DNA of 63,886 nucleotides, from NCBI GenBank assembly GCA_002346625.1, contig DEAF01000028.1, positions 1 through 63,886 of the forward strand, written 5' to 3'. The notes beneath the pieces are model-generated. The model was not told the origin of the DNA, searched no databases, and was given only the letters and a program-made list of their open reading frames with translations. Source of the DNA: Gemmatimonadales bacterium UBA2989 (GTDB lineage: Bacteria > Gemmatimonadota > Gemmatimonadetes > Longimicrobiales > Gaopeijiaceae). Both the position numbers and the translations under genes were made by a program. Below, piece after piece: positions 25,221 to 33,623 of the stretch. Position 1 is the stretch's first letter. Each line of letters starts with the position of its first letter.

Positions 25221-26318
25221 ATGAAATTTTTTCAAATAAAAACATCCTCGATCTCAAACAGGATCCCCCAGATAGGATCGTTTCTCTTAGTTACATGTTT
25301 ATCAGCTTTTATAATATTAATTGTCCTACAAGCTGATAATCAATCAGATAGTAAATCCGATAGTCCCCCTACTGTCAACGTGTACAGCCATAGGCATTAC
25401 GATACAGACCAGAAGCTCTTCCGTCGATTCACAGAAATAACTGGCATAAAAGTAAATGTGCAGACAGCATCTGCTGATGAACTTATAACCCGCCTTGAAA
25501 CCGAAGGGCCAAATACAAAGGCAGATCTTTTAATCACTGTAGATGCGGGCCGTCTTCAAAGAGCTAAGGAACGCGGCCTCCTACAAAGTAAATCATCTAA
25601 AATTCTCGAATCTAATGTTCCTGAATATCTTAGAGACCCTGAAGGTTATTGGTACGGACTGACAAAACGTGCCCGTGTCATCGCCTACTCACTAGATCGA
25701 GTCTCAGAAAAAGAACTTTCAACATATGAAGATCTCGCTGATCCTAAGTGGAAAGGTCGCATTCTCGTACGAAGCTCAGAAAACATATACAACCAATCTC
25801 TTCTAGCATCGATAATCGCAGTTCATGGTGAAGAATCGGCTACTGAATGGGCCCATAGTGTCGTACGCAACATGGCGCGTGTCCCTCAGGGCGGTGATCG
25901 GGATCAGGTCAAAGACGTAGCAGCTGGAGTTGGTGATATAGCTATCACGAACACCTACTACCTAGCCCTCCTTTTCAATGGAGATGACGAGAGAGACCGT
26001 CAACTAGCTCAAAAAATAGGAATCTTTTTCCCTAACCAAGGGAATAGAGGCACCCACGTAAACGTGAGTGGAGCAGGAGTGACAGCACATTCTCCCAATT
26101 CTGATAACGCAATTAAGCTTTTGGAATTCCTCACTGATTCAGAAGCTCAAAGTCTGTATGCAAAAGCAAACTTCGAATACCCAGTAAAGCCTGGAATCGA
26201 ATGGGCAACAACTCTTAAAGAGTGGGGCGAATTTCTTTCAGATACTCTAAATCTCTCAATTTTAGGAGAACTTAACACAAGTTCTGTAATGGTATTCGAC
26301 CGATCAGGATGGCGATAA
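25221..26318 (+). CDS. Ferric iron ABC transporter substrate-binding protein
   Basis: Class II periplasmic iron-binding protein of the FutA/FbpA group, 365 aa. An N-terminal membrane segment (about residues 19-37) acts as signal peptide or anchor; no convincing lipobox. The mature start VNVYSHRHYDTDQKLFRRF matches the FutA Tyr/His iron-ligand strand. TGIKVNVQTASADELITRLETEG and the later TNTYYLALL (the usual Tyr pair) also agree. AGGAGA lies 9 nt before the ATG. The permease gene follows after 25 nt. Fe(III) is the expected ligand from family and neighbour. Confidence 0.9.
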   Translation: MKFFQIKTSSISNRIPQIGSFLLVTCLSAFIILIVLQADNQSDSKSDSPPTVNVYSHRHYDTDQKLFRRFTEITGIKVNVQTASADELITRLETEGPNTKADLLITVDAGRLQRAKERGLLQSKSSKILESNVPEYLRDPEGYWYGLTKRARVIAYSLDRVSEKELSTYEDLADPKWKGRILVRSSENIYNQSLLASIIAVHGEESATEWAHSVVRNMARVPQGGDRDQVKDVAAGVGDIAITNTYYLALLFNGDDERDRQLAQKIGIFFPNQGNRGTHVNVSGAGVTAHSPNSDNAIKLLEFLTDSEAQSLYAKANFEYPVKPGIEWATTLKEWGEFLSDTLNLSILGELNTSSVMVFDRSGWR

Positions 26319-26343
26319 AAAATACCATAAGACGGGCTGAATC

Positions 26344-28050
26344 ATGATCACTATTATTTTCTCAAAAGCCCTAAAAATCTGGGAAACTTCTTTAGTTTTC
26401 TGCAAACTATCGTTCAGAGATTTACCAAGAATGCTTAATTCTTGGAGTATTTTAGCACTTGTGATAGTATCCTTAACCATCCTGCCTCTACTAGTAATAG
26501 GGATTGGAATCCTTACCCCTCAGACTGAGATATGGCGACATCTTACCAACACTGTTTTGCCTGTATACGTGTGGAATTCAGCATTACTAATGGTAGGAGT
26601 AGGCGCCTTAACTCTAATCTTGGGACTAGCACCCGCTTGGCTGGTATCAGCATACGATTTCCCTGGAAGGCGTATATTTGAATGGGGCCTAGTTCTGCCA
26701 CTGGCTATTCCAACCTATATCATAGCATATACCTATGCGGGAATCTTCGAATACGGGAGCACCCTGTCTGTTGTAATTGATGCTATCTTGCCCGGATTTG
26801 AGATTTGGCATATTCGATCAGCTATTATGTCCCGTGAAGGTGCTATGGTGATTATGTCACTAGTGCTATATCCATATGTGTACGTAATCGCCCGATCTTC
26901 TTTTATGAGACAGTCGGAAACGGTCCTGGAAACTGCGAGAAGCCTAGGACGAGGGCCCTGGAGCACTTTCTTTAAGGTTGCCCTTCCGATGTCTCGTCCA
27001 GCAGTCGTCGGAGGACTGACCTTAGTCCTTATGGAAGTCCTAAACGAGTACGGAGCTGTAAAATACTTTGGAGTCCCCACCTTTACTACTGGAATTTTTC
27101 GGGCATGGTTTCCACTGAACGATCCCGTATCTGCCATGCGTCTCTCAGGTATTCTACTAATCTTCGTATTTTCCTTAATTATCTTTGAGCGAGCTCAGAG
27201 GGGCCGTGCACGTTTCGATAATAACCCTAGAGGTTATAGAACTACGAAAAGGAGGAAATTAGGGAAACAAGGGAAATGGTTATCAACCATAACTTGTCTA
27301 TTACCTTTAGCACTAGGATTCTTGATTCCATTCCTTCAACTTATTAAGTGGGCAACCCAGTCTGGATTAAGAATACTGGACGCACGTTTTATACAGCTCA
27401 CACTAAACAGTTTTTCACTAGCCATTACCGCAGCATTCCTTGCCGTATTTGCAGCCCTAATAATCACATATGCCGTTAGGCTCAAACCCATCCCTATCCT
27501 TCGTGTCGCATCTAAGGTAGCTCTTCTCGGTTATTCTATTCCCGGAGCAGTAATTGCAGTAGGAGTTTTCATACCATTGGTTTGGATAGATAGCCGCCTA
27601 GACACATTTATGAGATCATATTTTCAAATTACTACAGGACTTTTCTTCAGCGGTACACTTGTGGCCTTAGTTTTCGCCTACACTATACGTTTTTTAGCCG
27701 TAGCCCTCAGCCCGTTAGATTCTGGATTTAAAAATCTGTGTGGCAATCTAGATGATACCTCAAGGTCGCTTGGGGTCCCGCCACTTAAAACACTCTGGAA
27801 AGTAGACCTACCTTTACTTAGGGGCACACTGTTAAGTGCTTCCCTTCTGGTCTTTGTGGACGTCCTGAAGGAGTTGCCTATCACCCTAATTCTCCGCCCG
27901 TTCAACTTCGATACCCTGGCGACTCGTACCTTCCAATTAGCCAGCAATGAACAGCTTATCCAATCAGCCATTCCTGCATTACTAATCATCACCGTAAGCC
28001 TTCTGCCTGTGATTGTACTAAATCAACTCATCGGAAAAGGTGGAAGCTAA
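26344..28050 (+). CDS. Ferric iron ABC transporter permease, fused two-domain type
   Basis: Inner-membrane permease of the FbpB/FutB group, 568 aa, with about 12 membrane helices in two homologous halves. Each half has an EAA coupling loop: ETARSLGRGPWSTFFKVALP near residue 200 and DTSRSLGVPPLKTLWKVDLP near residue 475. Together with the upstream binding protein it would import iron. No ATP-binding subunit follows, so the complex must borrow or share an ATPase encoded elsewhere. Confidence 0.92.
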   Translation: MITIIFSKALKIWETSLVFCKLSFRDLPRMLNSWSILALVIVSLTILPLLVIGIGILTPQTEIWRHLTNTVLPVYVWNSALLMVGVGALTLILGLAPAWLVSAYDFPGRRIFEWGLVLPLAIPTYIIAYTYAGIFEYGSTLSVVIDAILPGFEIWHIRSAIMSREGAMVIMSLVLYPYVYVIARSSFMRQSETVLETARSLGRGPWSTFFKVALPMSRPAVVGGLTLVLMEVLNEYGAVKYFGVPTFTTGIFRAWFPLNDPVSAMRLSGILLIFVFSLIIFERAQRGRARFDNNPRGYRTTKRRKLGKQGKWLSTITCLLPLALGFLIPFLQLIKWATQSGLRILDARFIQLTLNSFSLAITAAFLAVFAALIITYAVRLKPIPILRVASKVALLGYSIPGAVIAVGVFIPLVWIDSRLDTFMRSYFQITTGLFFSGTLVALVFAYTIRFLAVALSPLDSGFKNLCGNLDDTSRSLGVPPLKTLWKVDLPLLRGTLLSASLLVFVDVLKELPITLILRPFNFDTLATRTFQLASNEQLIQSAIPALLIITVSLLPVIVLNQLIGKGGS

Positions 28051-28085
28051 TAATTGTCTTTTAAAAAATAACTTAGAAATTACTA

Positions 28086-30830
28086 ATGAGATTGGGTTAT
28101 GTTTTTTGGCGATCGATACCCTCTTTTAAAATTAAGTATGCCAACTTAATACGGCGGGTGTGCAGAGATATGACAGCCATTAGTAAATACAGACCTGAAG
28201 ATTATCCTTACATCTCTTATAAAGAGTCGTCTTCCTATAGGTCACATGTTTCGGCACCCATCTTACTCCTGATCAGTTTACTGCTTAGCTCATGTAGTGG
28301 AGACTCATCCCGCGATCCAATTGGACCAAGACCTCCAGCAAACCCCATACCAACAGCGATCACAATATCTCCTAAGAACTTGAGCTTTGATGCTTTGGGA
28401 CAGACTTCAGAAATATCAGTCACAGTACATGCCCAAAACGGTACGGTAATGGCAGGTGCTAGCGTAACATGGACTACATCGGATCCTTCTATAGCTACGG
28501 TCTCATCTTCTGGTCTAGTTACTTCGATCGCAAACGGAAATGCAACAATTAAAGCAACTGCTGGATCAATCAACAGAACTTCAAATGTGACCGTTTCCCA
28601 AACAGCTGCAATTATGGAACTTTCCGATACAGTACTCACTTTATCAGGACTCTCTGATACAATTCAGGTGACCGCAAAAATCAAAGATTCTAACGGCAAT
28701 GAAATAATCGGTGTTCCGGTGACTTGGGAAACATCAGATCCTACCATCGCCACAGTATCTAATTCCGGGCTTGTAAATGCAGTGATAGGCAAAAACGGAA
28801 CAGCTACTATTACTGCAACTTCTGAATCACTTAGCAAAAGCTTAGTTGTGGGCGTCAATACGGTCAGCATAGTTGTAGCCAGTATTTCACCAGCTATCTG
28901 GACCGAAAGTCAGGCGGCTACGATTACAGGTTCGGGTTTTAGTGTAAACACACCTGGCAATACAATAACAGTTGATGGATTGAACGCACCGATCACTTCA
29001 GCAACCACAACTGAAATCCAAATAATTGTACCAAATGCTGGCTGTAAGCCATCTCGAGAGACTCAGCTGGTGGTCAAAGTTGCAAACGATAGCACTACAC
29101 AAACCATTGGAATAAAACCAAAAACAATAGCAGAATTAGATATAGGTAATAGTGTTTACACTACTAACGGCAATGACTGTATACATCTAGCTTCTGGAAA
29201 TGGATCGGAAAAATACCTGGTCAGTGTTGTATCTGTTTCTGAAACTCCGTCATCACTTACTGCCTATAAGCAAAGTGCTATCGCTGGCACATCACTAGCG
29301 AATTACGATGATGAAGAAACTATTCTTGTTGATGATAAAGTTGCGTTTTTAGAATTTCCAACTATGGCTCTCAGGCATACACCTTCAGCCACCCCAGTTC
29401 TTCCCCAGAAACTTATTAGAGATGTTCGTTATGATTCAGATATACTTGCTCAAAGAGAGGCAGAAATTCGAAGGTGGAAAACTTGGTATAGAAATATGGA
29501 TGATATGGATCTGAGTAGAATGGGAAATCAGACCATAGATGCTGAACTTAGGGCAACGTTTGAAGGAATTGTAGCATTGAACGTAGGTGACACGATAAAG
29601 ATCAAATTTCCAGATATTGAATCTGATAATATGTGTAAAGAATACACAGACATAACAACTATCGTGCGACATATAGGCACCGATGCAATCTACATGGAAG
29701 ATGTAGACAATCCTCTTGTACAGTCATTCACTACATCAGAATATACCGAATGGGATACAGATCTAAGTGGTAAAATACTGCCCACGCTCAATAGTTACTT
29801 CGGTGAATTTAACGATGAAGCCCCCCTGGGTTTGGATAACGAAGGACGCATAGGAGTAATTATTACAAAGGAAGTAAACAAAAGGTCTGTTTTGGGGTTC
29901 GTGTTCCCAGGTGATCTCTATCCTTCACAAAGCTGTGCATCAAGTGACTACGCAGAAGTTTTCTATGGCCTAGCTCCAGATCCTAATGCTGTGCACGGGA
30001 AAGCACGCACCAAAGAATTTGTAACTGATTTTATGCCTGGGTTAATGACACATGAAATCACTCATATCCTCCAGCTTACTCAACGGATTTTCGGTGGTTC
30101 GTCAAGGAAAACAAATTGGGAAATGGAGGGGGCTGCCACATTTGCCGAACAGCTCGTAGGAACTTTTATCCTCGAGCACGGAGGATCTGGACAAAACCTC
30201 GGTGTAACAGAATTCCAAGAAGGATTCTATCCAGGAGGATGGTATTACGATTGGGTAGTTGACCTTGCTTTTTACTTTGGATACTCAAATTCCGGAAAAA
30301 TTGATAATGCACCAGAGCAGTGCACATGGCTAGGGCAAGAAGATGACGGTAATACCGGCCCATGTTTGAACAAAAAAAGAGCCATATACGGTGTGCCCGC
30401 TACGCTAATTCGATTCATCTTAGATCACTATGGCCCAAATTACAGTGGTGGAGAATCCAAGTTAATGCGGGATCTAACTAATTCAGGACAGAGCGGATAT
30501 AGAAACCTGACTGCATTAACAGGTGATGACATTGGCACTCTATTGACTCTATTCGGGACAAGTCTCTGGGCTGATGGCCGTATTGGAAATACGATAACTT
30601 CTTGGGATTTATACTCAATCATGCAGTCGTTAGGGTCCAATTCCAGGCTCCAACCCTATACCAGTTCAGCAGTAGAACCGAATATAAATCTTTCTGTCAG
30701 AGGAGGATCTACTTCCTATCTTGAATGGTCACCTCCAAATGCACACGTACCAACCAGTATTCGAATTACGACACCAGAAGGGGGCGACCTGCCCAACGAA
30801 ATGGTAATGTCAATAATGCGCATCCAGTGA
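28086..30830 (+). CDS. Ig-like and IPT domain lipoprotein with a zinc metallopeptidase domain
   Basis: Large surface or periplasmic protein, 914 aa. A long N-terminus precedes a signal with lipobox LLSSC (about residue 70), so it is probably lipid-anchored. Two Big-2-type Ig domains follow (about 90-260; each has VTWTTSDPSIATVSSSGLVTS-like strands), then an IPT/TIG domain (about 265-350). The C-terminal half carries HEITH at 656-660 with a downstream Glu in WEMEG, the gluzincin zinc site. The start is uncertain: ATG 28086 lacks a ribosome binding site and ATG 28170 is an alternative. Its stop overlaps the next gene by 4 nt. Peptidase family resembles M30 hyicolysin, but this is only tentative; substrate unknown. 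Confidence 0.8.
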   Translation: MRLGYVFWRSIPSFKIKYANLIRRVCRDMTAISKYRPEDYPYISYKESSSYRSHVSAPILLLISLLLSSCSGDSSRDPIGPRPPANPIPTAITISPKNLSFDALGQTSEISVTVHAQNGTVMAGASVTWTTSDPSIATVSSSGLVTSIANGNATIKATAGSINRTSNVTVSQTAAIMELSDTVLTLSGLSDTIQVTAKIKDSNGNEIIGVPVTWETSDPTIATVSNSGLVNAVIGKNGTATITATSESLSKSLVVGVNTVSIVVASISPAIWTESQAATITGSGFSVNTPGNTITVDGLNAPITSATTTEIQIIVPNAGCKPSRETQLVVKVANDSTTQTIGIKPKTIAELDIGNSVYTTNGNDCIHLASGNGSEKYLVSVVSVSETPSSLTAYKQSAIAGTSLANYDDEETILVDDKVAFLEFPTMALRHTPSATPVLPQKLIRDVRYDSDILAQREAEIRRWKTWYRNMDDMDLSRMGNQTIDAELRATFEGIVALNVGDTIKIKFPDIESDNMCKEYTDITTIVRHIGTDAIYMEDVDNPLVQSFTTSEYTEWDTDLSGKILPTLNSYFGEFNDEAPLGLDNEGRIGVIITKEVNKRSVLGFVFPGDLYPSQSCASSDYAEVFYGLAPDPNAVHGKARTKEFVTDFMPGLMTHEITHILQLTQRIFGGSSRKTNWEMEGAATFAEQLVGTFILEHGGSGQNLGVTEFQEGFYPGGWYYDWVVDLAFYFGYSNSGKIDNAPEQCTWLGQEDDGNTGPCLNKKRAIYGVPATLIRFILDHYGPNYSGGESKLMRDLTNSGQSGYRNLTALTGDDIGTLLTLFGTSLWADGRIGNTITSWDLYSIMQSLGSNSRLQPYTSSAVEPNINLSVRGGSTSYLEWSPPNAHVPTSIRITTPEGGDLPNEMVMSIMRIQ

Positions 30831-31378
30831 GATCAATTTACCTAATCCTACTGGGCACAATATTGTTACCGGCACTGGCGAATAGCCAGACTATAACTCC
30901 CGATAATCATTGTCTGACAGGTACAGTATTAAATGTAGGAACAGATTTTTCACAAATCACCATCCTACTTTTAGAAAATGGCGAAGAAATACATATCACT
31001 GGACCTATAAAAACTAAGATTAAAATACTAAGTGGTGCACTAGTGAATGTATGCGGTAGATTGATGACAGGTTCAGATGTGCTCGAGGCTAAATCTTTCG
31101 AGTTACGAAAAGTGGATGGAATGACAGCCTACCTAGGAGTACTCCAGAAGCCTGATAATAACTGGCAACTAAAGTTAGAAGGCAACGGTGACCTAGTGGC
31201 CCTTGATGATGTATCAGAATTGCTAGGCAAATCTGAAGGATCCCTAGTATGGGTAGCAGGAGATTGGAAAGAAAAAACTTTTTATGTTAAATCGTTTGGC
31301 CTTATGAGTATTGCTATCCTACAGAATCCAACATCCATATCAATGCCGGGAGGGGGACTCGAACCCCCAAGGGCCTAA
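30827..31378 (+). CDS. Exported protein of unknown function, coupled to the metallopeptidase
   Basis: The likely start is GTG at 30827, overlapping the metallopeptidase stop (GTGA); this puts a good signal peptide (SIYLILLGTILLPALANSQ) at the N-terminus. An upstream Met at 30725 would give 34 extra polar residues in front of it. The mature protein (about 160 aa) shows two similar beta-rich blocks, around TGTVLNVGTDFSQITILLLE and AYLGVLQKPDNNWQLKLEG, that could be OB-like. I do not recognise the family. The last 12 codons run into the tRNA-Leu gene on the opposite strand and the stop codon lies inside it. Co-translation suggests a partner of the metallopeptidase. Confidence 0.7.
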   Translation: MRSIYLILLGTILLPALANSQTITPDNHCLTGTVLNVGTDFSQITILLLENGEEIHITGPIKTKIKILSGALVNVCGRLMTGSDVLEAKSFELRKVDGMTAYLGVLQKPDNNWQLKLEGNGDLVALDDVSELLGKSEGSLVWVAGDWKEKTFYVKSFGLMSIAILQNPTSISMPGGGLEPPRA

Positions 31379-31427
31379 GCCCGCCGGATTTTGAGTCCGG
31401 TGCGTCTACCAATTCCACCATCCCGGC
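31344..31427 (-). tRNA. tRNA-Leu (CAA)
   Basis: 84-nt class II tRNA. The acceptor stem GCCGGGA (5' end at 31427) pairs with TCCCGGC (31345-31351), with discriminator A at 31344. The anticodon arm CCGGA-CTCAAAA-TCCGG gives anticodon CAA, reading UUG. A variable arm (CGGGCTTAGGCCC region) and the T arm GGGGGTTCGAGTCCCCC are present. CCA is not encoded. The gene overlaps the 3' end of the plus-strand exported-protein gene. Confidence 0.97.
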
Positions 31428-31435
31428 TAACTCTT

Positions 31436-31464
31436 ATTTTACAATCCATAGCGATCTATCCCAA
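31436..31464 (-). promoter_or_regulatory. Promoter of tRNA-Leu
   Basis: Minus-strand -35 TTGGGA (31459-31464) and -10 TAAAAT (31436-31441) with a 17-bp spacer, placing the transcription start at or within a couple of bases of the tRNA 5' end. The remaining gap to the symporter gene (31465-31601) contains two plus-strand TTGACA boxes without a good -10. Confidence 0.55.
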
Positions 31465-31601
31465 GATCTTGATTTATCATTTTGACACATACACTAATTG
31501 TATAGCGTAACACATATAAAAATTAAGAGGCTACAAAGCTTGTCAGTTCTTCACACATACTGAATTTTGACAGATCCAAATAACCATTCAAAAAAATCCT
31601 G

Positions 31602-33398
31602 ATGCAACTTTCGACACTAGATTGGTGGGTCTTGTGCGTCTATGGTGTGACGGCGCTCTCTGTAGGTCTTGCTTTCGCCTCCAGGGCCGGGAGAGGAACG
31701 GAAGATTATTTCCTCGCAGGGCGATCTATGCCTTGGTGGCTTCTAGGTACTTCAATGGTAGCCACAACATTCTCAACAGATACCCCTAATTTAGTCACGG
31801 ATCTAGTTCGCACAGGAGGAGTCAGTCAGAACTGGATTTGGTGGGCCTTCGTTATAACCGGTATGTGTACAGTATTTTTCTATGCTAAGCTATGGCGGAG
31901 ATCAGGAGTCTTAACCGACATAGGATTCTATGAACTTCGTTATTCTGGAAAATCAGCTGCCTTTTTACGCGGATTCCGTGCCATATACCTAGGAGTTTTC
32001 TTTAACGTCATTATTATGGCAACTGTAACACTTGCAGCCATCAAAATTGGCGGTGTACTTCTAGGTGCAGACAAGTATACAGTCGTTTTAATAGCCGGAA
32101 CAGCTACCGTAATATACTCTGCTACTTCTGGACTTTGGGGTGTACTAGCCACAGACTTAATGCTCTTCATAATCTCTATGATAGGTGCTCTAGCAGCAGC
32201 TTTTTACGCCCTGCAACTTCCTGAAGTTGGAGGACTTTCTGGACTTATGTCTAATCCAATTGTCACTGATAAACTATCCCTCTTTCCTGATTTCTCTGAA
32301 CCCTCAACTGCTATAGCAATATTTATCGTACCTATCGCTGTTCAGTGGTGGAGTACTTGGTATCCTGGTGCCGAACCTGGTGGTGGTGGCTATACCGCCC
32401 AACGTATGCTTGCGGCTAAAGATGAAAAACATGCACTAAAGGCAACTCTTTGGTTTAACTTAGCCCATTACGCCTTAAGGCCCTGGCCCTGGATACTGGT
32501 TGCCCTGGCATCACTCATAGTTTACCCCAGCCTTGCAGATCTTCAGGCAGCATTTCCAAACATAGATCCTTCAGTAGTAAGAAACGACCTAGCTTATCCA
32601 GCTATGTTGATTTTCCTGCCTCACGGTTTATTGGGTCTTGTAGTCGCATCCTTAGCTGCGGCATACATGTCCACAATCAGTACCCACCTTAACTGGGGAG
32701 CTTCTTACATCGTAAATGATGTGTACCGTCGTTTCGTGGATCCAGATCAAAACGAAAAGTACTATGTTCGGATAGCAAGGATATCAACCATAATACTGAC
32801 CATCCTATCTTCCTTCGTAGCCCTACAGCTTGAAAACGCAATGCAGGCATTTCATATACTATTACAGATAGGTGCAGGCACAGGACTAGTATTCCTATTA
32901 CGCTGGTTTTGGTGGCGTGTGAATACATGGAGTGAGATATCTGCAATGGTGATCTCTTTCCTGGTAGCAGTATACTTAACTTTTTTACACACACGCCTAG
33001 GTTTCAATCCTTTGGATCCTTCAGTTGCACTTGTAGGAGGTGTAACGATTACCACGGTTGGATGGTTGGCTGTAACTTTCATAACACCTCCGGTGGATAC
33101 CGACACACTTCAAAGTTTTTATCAAAAGATCAGGCCTATCGGTAATGGCTGGCAGCCGATCACCGATCACATAAATGATTCGGATATCCCCGATTCCGAT
33201 GCAAGTGGAGAGCTGACTGCAGGTCTTATCCTATGGTTCTTAGGATGCGTCGTAGTCTACGGAACCCTCTTAGGTACTGGCTTATTACTCTATGGACAAC
33301 TGCTGCAAGGGGCTTTGGGGCTGTCCGTAGCAACTATTGCAGGATGGAAGATGTTCAATATCATCCCACAAGTAGGATTTTTATCACAGGTGAAATAA
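31602..33398 (+). CDS. Sodium:solute symporter family protein
   Basis: SSF-family cotransporter in the inner membrane, 598 aa, with about 13-14 hydrophobic helices. The family start is clear: GTEDYFLAGRSMPWW and STDTPNLV in helix 2-3, followed by IGFYELRYSG. The GxxxGGGGYTAQRMLAAKDE segment lies after helix 6. The substrate cannot be told; sugars, amino acids and carboxylates are all known for the family. It stands alone ahead of acnA, and the ATG lacks a strong ribosome binding site. Confidence 0.92.
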   Translation: MQLSTLDWWVLCVYGVTALSVGLAFASRAGRGTEDYFLAGRSMPWWLLGTSMVATTFSTDTPNLVTDLVRTGGVSQNWIWWAFVITGMCTVFFYAKLWRRSGVLTDIGFYELRYSGKSAAFLRGFRAIYLGVFFNVIIMATVTLAAIKIGGVLLGADKYTVVLIAGTATVIYSATSGLWGVLATDLMLFIISMIGALAAAFYALQLPEVGGLSGLMSNPIVTDKLSLFPDFSEPSTAIAIFIVPIAVQWWSTWYPGAEPGGGGYTAQRMLAAKDEKHALKATLWFNLAHYALRPWPWILVALASLIVYPSLADLQAAFPNIDPSVVRNDLAYPAMLIFLPHGLLGLVVASLAAAYMSTISTHLNWGASYIVNDVYRRFVDPDQNEKYYVRIARISTIILTILSSFVALQLENAMQAFHILLQIGAGTGLVFLLRWFWWRVNTWSEISAMVISFLVAVYLTFLHTRLGFNPLDPSVALVGGVTITTVGWLAVTFITPPVDTDTLQSFYQKIRPIGNGWQPITDHINDSDIPDSDASGELTAGLILWFLGCVVVYGTLLGTGLLLYGQLLQGALGLSVATIAGWKMFNIIPQVGFLSQVK

Positions 33399-33623
33399 TA
33401 ACAATTTTATGGAGATATGACCCTTGGGTACTTGTCTCCCCTCATTATTAAATTTTTATTTAGTTGTGAAATAATTCTTCATTACCTGATGAGAGACAGT
33501 ACAGGAAATGAATACAGTTAGGCATGGGGTTTTTTCAGAGTCGAGCCTTTGGTATTCTTCTAAGATGATTTACTTCGGGAAAACCATTAACAACTCATAC
33601 CAGAAATCACATACAGGAAATTG

